Source: SIG603 sp963589785 (GTDB lineage: Bacteria > Bacillota > Clostridia > Oscillospirales > Acutalibacteraceae). Taken from it: a stretch of DNA of 20,301 nucleotides. Both the position numbers and the translations under genes were made by a program. Positions 14,112 to 20,301 of the stretch are shown here, piece by piece. Numbering within the stretch: position 1 is the first letter of the stretch; each line of letters opens with the position of its first letter. The notes below the pieces were generated by a model. The model saw nothing but the letters and a program-made list of their open reading frames with translations, was not told the origin of the DNA and ran no database searches. Location of the stretch: contig CAVAMJ010000022.1 in NCBI GenBank assembly GCA_963589785.1, positions 1-20,301 of the forward strand. The letters run 5' to 3'.

Positions 14112-14312
14112 TTAGTTGAGACCGTAACGCTTCTTGAACATATCAACACGACCGCTTGTATCTACCAGCTTCTGCTTACCTGTAAAGAAAGGATGGCACT
14201 TGGAGCAGATTTCAACCTTGATGTCCTTTTTTGTGGAACGAGTGTTGATTACGTTACCGCAGGCACATGTGATTGTTGTCTCCTGATAATCAGGATGGAT
14301 GTTTTCCTTCAT
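14112..14312 (-). CDS. rpmE: 50S ribosomal protein L31 (zinc-binding form)
   Basis: The protein has 66 residues, beginning MKENIHPDYQETTITCACGN. CxC near residues 16-18 and CSKCHPFFTGKQK near 35-47 give the four-cysteine zinc form, so this is RpmE and not the zinc-free paralogue type. The frame extends to a GTG at 14321, but GAGGTGA sits ideally 6 nt before ATG 14312, so that start is chosen. It is monocistronic, with a consensus promoter (14383-14411) and its own terminator. L31 sits on the central protuberance of the 50S subunit and can act as a zinc store in other bacteria. Confidence 0.97.
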   Translation of the reverse strand: MKENIHPDYQETTITCACGNVINTRSTKKDIKVEICSKCHPFFTGKQKLVDTSGRVDMFKKRYGLN

Positions 14313-14377
14313 GATTTTCACCTCTTTGGGTTAATATGTATCAACAAGCCGACTAACGTCACAACTTGTAAACAACA
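14313..14377 (-). promoter_or_regulatory. Structured 5' leader of rpmE
   Basis: About 64 nt separate the inferred start of transcription (near 14376) from the ATG. The leader can form a hairpin from CAAC-TG-TTG and CAA-GTTG around TTTA (about 14360-14379), and a small GAC-GTTA-GTC hairpin. Autoregulatory L31 leaders are known in several phyla, including Firmicutes. I cannot test the match to that model here, so this is only a candidate. Confidence 0.3.
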
Positions 14378-14382
14378 GTTGG

Positions 14383-14411
14383 ATTATATCAAATATTTGC
14401 GTGAATTGCAA
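14383..14411 (-). promoter_or_regulatory. Promoter of rpmE
   Basis: On the minus strand, TTGCAA (14411-14406), a 17-nt spacer and a perfect TATAAT (14388-14383). It is one of the strongest sigma-A-type promoters in the window, as expected for a ribosomal protein gene. Confidence 0.88.
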
Positions 14412-14436
14412 GTGTTTTTAAAAGAAAAATTAAAAT

Positions 14437-15207
14437 TTATTTGTCGTAAATATAATTAATATATTCTTCAAGACACATATCAAGCTGACGCATTTTTATT
14501 GCGTTATCTCTTCCTACATATCTCAGAACGGTCAAATCAGTTTCGTGTCCGGTGTAGTCGCTGTCATTTTCGGGGTATCGGAAAACAAAGCCGTAGTTTG
14601 CCGCATTATTTGTCAGCCAAGTATACTGAGAAGTTTTAGTGAATGTATCTTTCTTATCACTCACAACTACGCTAAGACCGGTTTGAGCATCGGATTCTCC
14701 AGGTTTTGAAACATTCAAACCGGCGGTAAATTCACTCATAAGATGACTTGTCCCGGCTTTTTCCAGTCTTGCTACTTCTTCGTTAAACAGAGTTTGCTGA
14801 TCTTCGTACGATATATAACCGCTGACAAGATTAAACGTAACATTGTCAGCCTGAGCATCGGACAGCATCAAGCTTAATGCATCGGATATTCTGGAATCAA
14901 CATTGATTCCGTTGATGTTTGTTGTGGTAACAGAAAAGGTAGCATCGGCAGGCTCTGACGGAGAAATAACTTTTAGGTTAAATTCATTCGAGTAAACAGC
15001 TAAGCCGGTTTTTTTATCATAAGTAACAGCTTCTTCACTTCCAAGGTTAACTGTACCTTCAGAAGTTTCTTCTGTAGATGTGGACTCAAGTTCTTCAGTT
15101 TGCTGTTTAACTTTATAATAATTGGTTGTAAGAATAACTACGGCTAATATGATAACCAAAACCATGAATATTCCCGAGGATCTTCTCAGTCTAACCCACA
15201 TTTTCAT
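14437..15207 (-). CDS. Membrane-anchored M15B (VanY/DacB-like) protein lacking zinc ligands
   Basis: From ATG 15207 there are 256 residues: a membrane segment (about 13-29), a Ser/Thr/Glu linker and a domain shaped like D-Ala-D-Ala carboxypeptidases of family M15B. Family landmarks are SGYISYEDQQTLF (129-141), PGESDAQTGLSVVV (169-182), WLTNNAANYGFVFRYP (197-212) and RYVG (229-232). The catalytic positions are changed. In SxHxxGxAxD the His is A174 and the Asp is V181. In ExxH before RYVG the Glu is D224 and the His is V227. It should not hydrolyse peptidoglycan by the usual mechanism; cell-wall binding or regulation is inferred. The frame continues upstream to 15399 with a better start region, so this start is probably too short. 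Confidence 0.8.
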   Translation of the reverse strand: MKMWVRLRRSSGIFMVLVIILAVVILTTNYYKVKQQTEELESTSTEETSEGTVNLGSEEAVTYDKKTGLAVYSNEFNLKVISPSEPADATFSVTTTNINGINVDSRISDALSLMLSDAQADNVTFNLVSGYISYEDQQTLFNEEVARLEKAGTSHLMSEFTAGLNVSKPGESDAQTGLSVVVSDKKDTFTKTSQYTWLTNNAANYGFVFRYPENDSDYTGHETDLTVLRYVGRDNAIKMRQLDMCLEEYINYIYDK

Positions 15208-15399
15208 TACCTTAGGGTCTTCTGAAGCTTTTTCGGAAAGATAAATCGGATTTTTTGGCTTGCGTACGAAAGAAACATAATTAGTTCTGTCGTAGTCTTG
15301 CTTTATGGTTAATGCATCGGGAACTTCCGAAGCACTTCTATAGTATCTCGGTTTGTATTCCTTCCAACGGAAATCAACGAATTCTTTTTTCTTTTTTAT
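15208..15399 (-). other. Likely N-terminal extension of the M15B-like protein, ATA start
   Basis: The frame of the gene at 14437-15207 stays open upstream to a TAG near 15418. It encodes 64 plausible, mostly charged cytoplasmic residues (KEFVDFRWKEYKPRYYRS, then VSFVRKPKNPIYLSEKA). No ATG, GTG, TTG or CTG start occurs in it. GGGAGAAGGGG (15405-15415) sits 5 nt before an ATA codon at 15399-15397, exactly where a start should be. The promoter at 15444-15472 fits a leader of about 37 nt to this point. The start could be a true ATA start or an ATG lost by mutation. The product would have 320 residues. Confidence 0.6.
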
Positions 15400-15443
15400 G
15401 TTTACCCCTTCTCCCTATGAGATTATTGGTGTCTTACCGAATA

Positions 15444-15472
15444 ATATTATCACACTCTATAATTTCAGTCAA
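15444..15472 (-). promoter_or_regulatory. Promoter of the M15B-like gene
   Basis: On the minus strand, TTGACT (15472-15467), a 17-nt spacer and TAATAT (15449-15444). Transcription would start near 15437, just ahead of the purine-rich site at 15405-15416. It faces away from the LysR-gene promoter. Confidence 0.8.
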
Positions 15473-15490
15473 TTAAATGGCGAACGTTTT

Positions 15491-15502
15491 AGTTCATGAA
15501 CT
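15491..15502. promoter_or_regulatory. Perfect 12-bp palindrome between divergent promoters
   Basis: AGTTCATGAACT is fully self-complementary. It lies between the -35 boxes of the M15B-like gene (15467-15472) and the LysR-type gene (15524-15529). The position suits an operator for one or both genes; LysR autoregulation is the simplest guess. It does not exactly fit the T-N11-A LysR core. Confidence 0.45.
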
Positions 15503-15523
15503 TAGTTATAATCCTTTGTCAAT

Positions 15524-15552
15524 TTGATTTTTAATAAGATTTAAAGTATAAT
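15524..15552 (+). promoter_or_regulatory. Promoter of the LysR-family gene
   Basis: TTGATT (15524-15529), a 17-nt spacer and a perfect TATAAT (15547-15552). The ribosome site AGGTGG follows at 15591-15596. Confidence 0.82.
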
Positions 15553-15603
15553 CTAACTATATTCTAATCAACAGACTTGAAGAACAAATTAGGTGGTGAG
15601 ATG

Positions 15604-16500
15604 ATGTATAATCCACAGATAGAAACATTTATAAAGGTAGCGGATGCAGGCAGCTTTAATAAGGCGGCAGAGGAATTATATATCACGCCGACTGCTGTCA
15701 TTAAGAAAATTAATTTGCTTGAAACCTCCCTTGATCTAATTTTGTTTGAACGCACGCACCGTGGACTGAAACTCACTAATGCGGGCAAGTCGCTTTATCA
15801 AGACGCAAAATATATTATTGGATACTGCAAGGACAGTGTTGTCAGAGCTAAAAATGCAATGAGTGACGGTGAAAATGTTATCCGTATCGGTTCATCGCCT
15901 ATGACACCGGCTCAGCTTCTTATGCAAATGTGGCCTAAAATTCAAGAGCAATGCCCTGACATAAAATTTGAGATTATTCCGTTTGAAAACACGCCTGAAA
16001 ACGCAAAGGAAATACTTGCTAATATGGGTAAAAACATTGATATAATCGGCGGAATTTTCGATGAAACAATGCTTAAGCTGAGAAAATGCGAGGGCTTGCA
16101 ATTATCCCGTGAGCCGTTTTGTTGTGCCGTATCCATTCATCACAGACTTGCAAATAAAGACAAACTGCAGATAAGTGACTTGTACGGGGAAGATTTACTG
16201 CTTATGCGTCGTGGATGGAGCAACTACATTGACAGCGTGCGTGATGATATTTGGCAAAATTACACGCAGATACACATAGTCAATTTTGACTTTTACAATA
16301 TGAGCATATTTAATAGATGTGAGAACTCAAACGATGTTCTGCTTGCAATACCTGGTTGGGCGAATGTTCATCCGCTACTGAAAGTCATTCCTGTTGAATG
16401 GGAATATAGCATTCCGTATGGACTTCTACATTCACCTACTCCGAGTGAAAATGTCAGACGAGTTTTAGATGCGGCTAAAAATATAGTTAAAACAAAATGA
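15604..16500 (+). CDS. LysR-family transcriptional regulator
   Basis: The protein has 298 residues with an N-terminal winged helix-turn-helix (about 1-60): IETFIKVADAGSFNKAAEEL then YITPTAVIKKINLLE, and LFERTHRGLKLTNAG. A periplasmic-binding-like effector domain follows (about 88-298; IRIGSSPMTPAQLLMQMW). ATG 15604 is chosen because AGGTGG lies 7 nt upstream; ATG 15601 just before it is nearly as good, and a TTG-started form from 15577 would swallow the ribosome site. It ends before a terminator and precedes a run of oxidoreductase genes on the same strand, so it probably controls them. The effector is unknown; a toxic carbonyl or redox compound would fit. Confidence 0.92.
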   Translation: MYNPQIETFIKVADAGSFNKAAEELYITPTAVIKKINLLETSLDLILFERTHRGLKLTNAGKSLYQDAKYIIGYCKDSVVRAKNAMSDGENVIRIGSSPMTPAQLLMQMWPKIQEQCPDIKFEIIPFENTPENAKEILANMGKNIDIIGGIFDETMLKLRKCEGLQLSREPFCCAVSIHHRLANKDKLQISDLYGEDLLLMRRGWSNYIDSVRDDIWQNYTQIHIVNFDFYNMSIFNRCENSNDVLLAIPGWANVHPLLKVIPVEWEYSIPYGLLHSPTPSENVRRVLDAAKNIVKTK

Positions 16501-16538
16501 GCACTTATAACCAAAAGGTATATATTGATTAACAAAAC

Positions 16539-16566
16539 GAGACTTCTTATGAGGTCTCATTTTTCT
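16539..16566 (+). terminator. Terminator after the LysR-family gene
   Basis: GAGACTTC (16539-16546) pairs with GAGGTCTC (16551-16558) around TTAT, with one G-U pair, and is followed by ATTTTTCTT. It lies 38 nt after the LysR stop, so the oxidoreductase genes need their own promoter. Confidence 0.8.
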
Positions 16567-16572
16567 TATAAT
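16544..16572 (+). promoter_or_regulatory. Candidate promoter of the oxidoreductase cluster
   Basis: A perfect TATAAT (16567-16572) lies 48 nt before the ATG at 16620. At a 17-nt spacing the -35 would be TTCTTA (16544-16549), a poor match that overlaps the terminator hairpin. A good -10 with a weak -35 is typical of activator-dependent promoters, which agrees with the LysR gene upstream. Confidence 0.5.
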
Positions 16573-16619
16573 ATAGTCACAGGAAAACAATAAATAACAA
16601 AATTAGGGAGGAAAAACTT

Positions 16620-17249
16620 ATGAAAAGACTAAAGGCATTATTAATTAACGGAAGTCCTAGAGCAAAGGGATGTACCTACACGGCACTGACAGAGCTAAAA
16701 AACACCTTAGAAAAAGAAGGTATGGAAGCAGAAATCATCCATGTTGGTCACAAGGATATCAGAGGCTGTATCGGCTGTAGAAAGTGCAGCCAAACAGGAA
16801 AATGTGTGTTCGATGATATTGTTAACGAGATAGCACCTAAGCTTAACGAAGCAGATGCATTCGTAATCGGCGCTCCTGTTTATTTCTCTTCACCAGCTGG
16901 CGGAGTAATATCGTTTATGGACAGATTATTCTTCAGCACTTTCAAGGACGACAAAACAATGAAGGTTGGAGCCGCAGTTACAACTTGCCGTCGTGGAGGA
17001 AATACAGCTTCTTTTGATGTGCTTAATAAATATTTCTCCATGAACTCTATGCCTATCGCTTCAAGCCAGTATTGGAACATGGTTTACGGTGGAAGTGCCG
17101 AGGAGGTTCTTAAGGACGATGAAGGCCTCCAGACAATGAGAACGCTTGGCAGAAATATAGCTTTTATGGCAAAGAGCTTTGCTATTGGTAAGGAACAGAT
17201 TGGACTCCCGGAAAAAGAGCCGCTTAAATTTACAAGCTTCCACAAATGA
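16620..17249 (+). CDS. Flavodoxin-fold oxidoreductase with four-cysteine motif (ISF-like)
   Basis: The protein has 209 residues in a flavodoxin-like fold. The FMN phosphate loop is NGSPRAKGCTYTAL (10-23) and the flavin-side loop is APVYFSSPAGGVISFMDRLF. Between them is C50-x2-C53-x2-C56-x5-C62 (CIGCRKC...C), the compact cysteine motif that binds a 4Fe-4S cluster in iron-sulfur flavoproteins. It is therefore a likely electron-transfer flavoprotein or NAD(P)H-dependent reductase of the FMN_red group. AGGGAGG precedes the ATG. It is first in the cluster, 18 nt before the aldo/keto reductase. The natural substrate cannot be read from the sequence. Confidence 0.9.
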   Translation: MKRLKALLINGSPRAKGCTYTALTELKNTLEKEGMEAEIIHVGHKDIRGCIGCRKCSQTGKCVFDDIVNEIAPKLNEADAFVIGAPVYFSSPAGGVISFMDRLFFSTFKDDKTMKVGAAVTTCRRGGNTASFDVLNKYFSMNSMPIASSQYWNMVYGGSAEEVLKDDEGLQTMRTLGRNIAFMAKSFAIGKEQIGLPEKEPLKFTSFHK

Positions 17250-17267
17250 TTTTTGGTAAGGTGAAAA

Positions 17268-18269
17268 ATGGAATCTAAAATATTAGGTAAAGATTTAAAA
17301 GTATCCGCAGTTGGTTTAGGTTGTATGGGAATGAGCCATGCTTACGGTTCACCCGCTGACAAAAAAGAAATGACAGAACTGATCGCAAAAGCTGTTGATA
17401 TGGGCTATAGCTTTTTTGATACAGCTGAGGTTTACGGTACGGTAGATAATCCACACGATAACGAAGAGCTTGTCGGCGAGGCACTGAAGCCTTATCGTAA
17501 CAAGGTGATTATCGCAACTAAATTCGGTGTCGAATTTGACAAAACAAGTACGGCAACAAATCTGCCGATTGTACCGAATTCAAGACCGGAGACAATCAGA
17601 AAATCAGTTGAGGGCTCGTTAAAAAGGCTTAAAACTGACCACATTGATTTATATTATCAGCATCGTCTTGATCCGAATGTTCCGATTGAAGAGGTTGCGG
17701 GAGTGATGTCTGATTTAATCAAAGAAGGCAAAATAACTCATTGGGGTATGAGTGAGGTAGGCGAAGAGAACATAAGAAAAGCGAATGCTGTTTGTCCTCT
17801 GACTGCAATACAAAATCGTTATTCAATGATGGCAAGACACTATGAATCTCTTTTCTCTGTTCTTGAGGAACTTAATATCGGTTACGTAGCCTTTTCCCCT
17901 CTGGCTAATGGATTTTTAAGTGGTAAGTACAACGAAAACTCCAAGTTTGAAAAGGGCACGGACTACAGAACGGTTATGCCGCAATTTTCGGCAGCGGGTG
18001 TCAGACAGAATAAAGATTTACTTGAATTACTAAATACTCTTGCACACGACAAAAACGCAACACCGGCACAGATTTCTCTTGCATGGATGATGTGCAAAAA
18101 GCCGTATATCGTACCTATTCCGGGTACAAGAAAGCTTGAAAGATTAATAGAAAATGCCGGTTCTGCTGATATCATATTGACGAGTGACGAGGTAGCTTTG
18201 ATTGACGATAAGTTGAATCATATCAGTATGTCAAATGTTTTCGGCGGAACAAAAGTTGTTGATAAATAA
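17268..18269 (+). CDS. Aldo/keto reductase
   Basis: The protein has 333 residues in a TIM-barrel NAD(P)H-dependent carbonyl reductase family. The catalytic tetrad is visible: D51 and Y56 (FFDTAEVYG), K85 (IIATKFG) and H132 (DLYYQHRLD). The start VGLGCMGMSHAYG and the cofactor-binding IPGTRKLERLIENAG near the C-terminus place it with the longer AKR proteins of the YakC/AKR13 sort. AAGGTG lies about 6 nt before the ATG and the gene is 18 nt after the flavodoxin-fold gene, so the two are one unit. It probably reduces aldehydes or ketones; the exact substrate is unknown. Confidence 0.95.
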   Translation: MESKILGKDLKVSAVGLGCMGMSHAYGSPADKKEMTELIAKAVDMGYSFFDTAEVYGTVDNPHDNEELVGEALKPYRNKVIIATKFGVEFDKTSTATNLPIVPNSRPETIRKSVEGSLKRLKTDHIDLYYQHRLDPNVPIEEVAGVMSDLIKEGKITHWGMSEVGEENIRKANAVCPLTAIQNRYSMMARHYESLFSVLEELNIGYVAFSPLANGFLSGKYNENSKFEKGTDYRTVMPQFSAAGVRQNKDLLELLNTLAHDKNATPAQISLAWMMCKKPYIVPIPGTRKLERLIENAGSADIILTSDEVALIDDKLNHISMSNVFGGTKVVDK

Positions 18270-18355
18270 TAATTTAGAGTAATTATTTGTTACTATGGTG
18301 TTTTTTCTAACTGACATTTAAACGTTGCGTAATTAAAAAGAAAGGAAGCGGTAAT

Positions 18356-19525
18356 ATGAACAACTTTATTTTTGAAAATTCTTCAAAGGTATATTTTGGC
18401 AAAGGTTGTGTAGAGGAATATCTTTCCAATATTCTTTCTGCATATGGCGACACGGTTATGCTTTGCTACGGTGGCGGCTCGATTAAGAAAAACGGTATTT
18501 ATGACGAAATCATAAATGTTCTAAAAAAGGAAAATAAATCGATAGTCGAGTTCAGCGGTATTCCATCAAACCCAACATACAGCAAAGTGCTTGAGGGTGC
18601 TCAACTTGCTAAAGAAAGCAATGCTGATTTGATTCTTGCAGTCGGTGGCGGAAGCGTTATGGATTGCTGTAAGGCCATTTCACTCGGAGCTAAGTATGAC
18701 GGCGATATTTGGGCAGACTTTTGGGCAAGACCAGGTGTTATTGATTTTGAGCCGTTGCCGCTTGGCATAATTGTTACCGCTTCGGGCACAGGCAGTGAGT
18801 GTAACGGTGGCGCTGTAATCACAAACGAAGAACTAAAAATAAAAACCGGCAGAGATTATCCTAAGCTTAATGCTAAGTTTGTCATGCTTGATCCAACTTA
18901 CACCTACAGTGTGCCTAAATTTCAAATGGTATCAGGTGCTTTTGATACGCTGTCGCACATTATGGAAATCTATTTCAGTGAGCCTGATGAGAGCAATGTA
19001 TCAGATGATATATCAGAGGCTCTAATGAAAAATGTTATCACAAATCTGCGTGCCGCTATCAAAAACCCTGAGGATTACACAGCAAGAAGCAACCTGATGT
19101 GGGATGCAACAATGGCAGAAAACCGTATTATCAAGCTTGGTAAAAAGACCGACTTTGAGTGTCATCAAATGGAACATCAACTCGGTGCATATACTAATTG
19201 CAATCATGGTGCAGGGCTTGCAGTTCTCCACCCTGTTTATTACAGACATATTTGCGAGGCTGGCGAAAAGAAATTTGCTCAGTTTGCGGTTAATGTTTGG
19301 GGTATTTCAAAGGATAATAAAACAAACAAGGAGCTTGCAAAAGCCGGTGTTGAGGCACTCGCTGATTTTATTAAGGAAATCGGTATGCCGACTACACTCA
19401 AAGAACTGGGCATTGATAAAAGTATCAACCTAAAAGAGATAGCAGACTCATGCAATATTGCACCTGGCAGTTATAAAAAGATGAGCCACGAAGAAATATT
19501 AAATATTTTTGAAGAATGCAAATAA
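18356..19525 (+). CDS. Iron-containing-type alcohol dehydrogenase (YqhD/BdhA-like)
   Basis: The protein has 389 residues, the usual length for YqhD and butanol dehydrogenases. Cofactor loops are GGGSIKKNG (39-47) and AVGGGSVMD (95-103), with TASGTGSE at 141-148. Metal ligands are D197, H201, H270 and H284, matching YqhD's Asp/His/His/His with an offset of 3. It reduces a broad range of aldehydes to alcohols, normally with NADPH, in the cytoplasm. GGAAGCGG precedes the ATG. An 86-nt gap separates it from the aldo/keto reductase, with only a weak AT-rich hairpin, so read-through is likely. Native role: aldehyde detoxification or fermentation. Confidence 0.95.
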   Translation: MNNFIFENSSKVYFGKGCVEEYLSNILSAYGDTVMLCYGGGSIKKNGIYDEIINVLKKENKSIVEFSGIPSNPTYSKVLEGAQLAKESNADLILAVGGGSVMDCCKAISLGAKYDGDIWADFWARPGVIDFEPLPLGIIVTASGTGSECNGGAVITNEELKIKTGRDYPKLNAKFVMLDPTYTYSVPKFQMVSGAFDTLSHIMEIYFSEPDESNVSDDISEALMKNVITNLRAAIKNPEDYTARSNLMWDATMAENRIIKLGKKTDFECHQMEHQLGAYTNCNHGAGLAVLHPVYYRHICEAGEKKFAQFAVNVWGISKDNKTNKELAKAGVEALADFIKEIGMPTTLKELGIDKSINLKEIADSCNIAPGSYKKMSHEEILNIFEECK

Positions 19526-19529
19526 TCAC

Positions 19530-19559
19530 TTGACTTAAAGTTAACTTTAAGCTCACAAT
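19530..19559 (+). promoter_or_regulatory. Candidate MerR-type promoter of the last gene
   Basis: TTGACT (19530-19535) and CACAAT (19554-19559) are 18 nt apart, longer than the usual 17. The palindrome at 19534-19551 fills the spacer. Stretched spacers with an operator inside are the mark of promoters activated by MerR-family proteins. Confidence 0.55.
19534..19551. promoter_or_regulatory. AdhR-like operator CTTAAAG-N4-CTTTAAG
   Basis: CTTAAAG TTAA CTTTAAG is a perfect 18-bp palindrome. It has the form known for the operator of AdhR (YraB), the MerR/NmlR-family regulator of carbonyl stress in Bacillus subtilis, where it lies between -35 and -10. Here too it sits in the spacer of a promoter, before an aldo/keto reductase. 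No MerR gene is in the window; it may lie beyond the right edge. Confidence 0.72.
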
Positions 19560-19590
19560 GCAAATATCAAAAAGAAAAGGGGCAATCACT

Positions 19591-20301
19591 ATGAAGTCAA
19601 CAAAGTTAAATAACGGCGTCGAAATGCCAATGAGTGGTATTGGAACTTTTCTACTCTCTCCTGATGAAGCAGAAGCATCTGTAATTTACGCACTCACTAA
19701 TGGATATCAGCTTATTGATACCGCAAACGCTTATTGCAATGAAAAGGCAGTTGGCAGAGCAATGAAAAAATCAGGCATTGACCGGAAAGATATTTTTCTT
19801 GAAACAAAGCTTTGGCCGACATTCTATGAGCAAGAAGATGCAGTAGAGAAAACTCTCGAGAGACTTCAAACAGATTATATCGACTTGCTTTTAATTCATC
19901 AGCCCGCAGGAAATTACATTGCCGGATATAAGCTTATGGAGAAAGCCTATAAGGAGGGCAAGGTTCGTGCAATTGGTCTTTCTAACTTTAACGAAGAGCG
20001 GATCAGAGAAATTTTGAGTGTCTGTGAGGTTAAGCCGTCAGTCCTTCAAACTGAAGTGCATCCGTACTATCAGGAAAAGGAGCTTAAGAAATTCCTTTCT
20101 AACTATGATATTAAAATTCAGGCTTGGTATCCGCTCGGCCACGGCGACAGTGCACTTTTAAACGAGCCAATCTTTAAGAGTCTTGCAGAAAAATACGACA
20201 AATCTACGGCTCAAATCATTCTTCGTTGGCACACTCAGGACGGAAACATTGTTATTCCGGGTTCAAAGAACAGCGACCATATCAAGGCTAATTTTGATAT
20301 T
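19591..20301 (+). CDS. Aldo/keto reductase, AKR5-like (partial, cut at window end)
   Basis: The first 237 codons are present and the frame is open to the window edge. AAAAGGGG lies 8 nt before the ATG. The product starts MKSTKLNNGVEMPMSGIGTF and has the full catalytic tetrad: D43 and Y48 (LIDTANAYCNE), K73 (ETKLWP) and H103 (LLLIHQP). Later come GLSNF, QTEVHPYYQ and WYPLGHGD, and the cofactor-site IPGSKN, all typical of 2,5-diketo-D-gluconate-reductase-like enzymes. Its class differs from the AKR at 17268-18269, so this is not a tandem duplicate. It has its own MerR-type operator and so is probably induced by reactive carbonyls. Confidence 0.95.
   Translation, partial: MKSTKLNNGVEMPMSGIGTFLLSPDEAEASVIYALTNGYQLIDTANAYCNEKAVGRAMKKSGIDRKDIFLETKLWPTFYEQEDAVEKTLERLQTDYIDLLLIHQPAGNYIAGYKLMEKAYKEGKVRAIGLSNFNEERIREILSVCEVKPSVLQTEVHPYYQEKELKKFLSNYDIKIQAWYPLGHGDSALLNEPIFKSLAEKYDKSTAQIILRWHTQDGNIVIPGSKNSDHIKANFDI

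Noticed and set aside
18278..18294. Hairpin AGTAA...TTACT after the aldo/keto reductase as terminator
   Set aside because: The stem is only 5 AT-rich pairs and the T-run lies several bases away; too weak to call.

Overview
The window looks like chromosome from a low-G+C member of the Clostridia, most likely a gut Oscillospiraceae/Ruminococcaceae-type organism. This rests on AT-rich sequence, purine-rich Shine-Dalgarno sites, sigma-A-type promoters with 17-bp spacers, a dnaG-rpoD pair and a Zn-type L31. I cannot name the species.

Bases 1-8230 hold two related ABC-transporter operons facing each other around one bidirectional terminator (3142-3175). Each copy reads: membrane-anchored extracellular accessory protein(s), ABC-2 permease 1, ABC-2 permease 2, an ATPase of the BcrA/LanF type with E in place of the Q-loop glutamine, and a second membrane-anchored accessory protein whose start overlaps the ATPase end by 23 nt. 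The left copy enters the window already inside its first accessory gene. The right copy is complete. Its first gene is a 33-codon peptide gene (7894-7995, minus) with a strong ribosome-binding site, two tryptophans and no cysteine. It is followed by a stem-loop, an accessory gene broken by one in-frame TAA, an intact paralogue, and then the transporter genes. Upstream of the peptide promoter is a 30-bp inverted repeat built from CAATTG half-sites, placed as an activator site would be. The layout suggests a peptide (bacteriocin or pheromone) with a dedicated LanFEG-like immunity/export transporter and no visible maturation enzyme. This is the best candidate for an undescribed system here.

Bases 8231-14450, all on the minus strand, are mostly housekeeping: a TPR/coiled-coil protein with a DUF6273-like C-terminus, an Rrf2 regulator with three cysteines directly behind rpoD, rpoD, dnaG, a YigZ/IMPACT-family protein, and rpmE with its own promoter and terminator. 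Next comes a membrane-anchored M15B (VanY-like) protein that has lost every zinc-ligand position; its reading frame extends upstream to a well-placed RBS in front of an ATA codon.

Bases 15420-20301 start with a divergent promoter region containing a perfect 12-bp palindrome, then a LysR regulator and an oxidoreductase cluster on the plus strand: an iron-sulfur-type flavodoxin, an aldo/keto reductase, a YqhD-like alcohol dehydrogenase, and a second aldo/keto reductase cut by the window end. The last gene is preceded by CTTAAAG-TTAA-CTTTAAG, the operator form known for the MerR-family carbonyl-stress regulator AdhR. The set fits aldehyde/electrophile reduction.

No tRNA, rRNA, CRISPR array, transposase or phage gene was seen.
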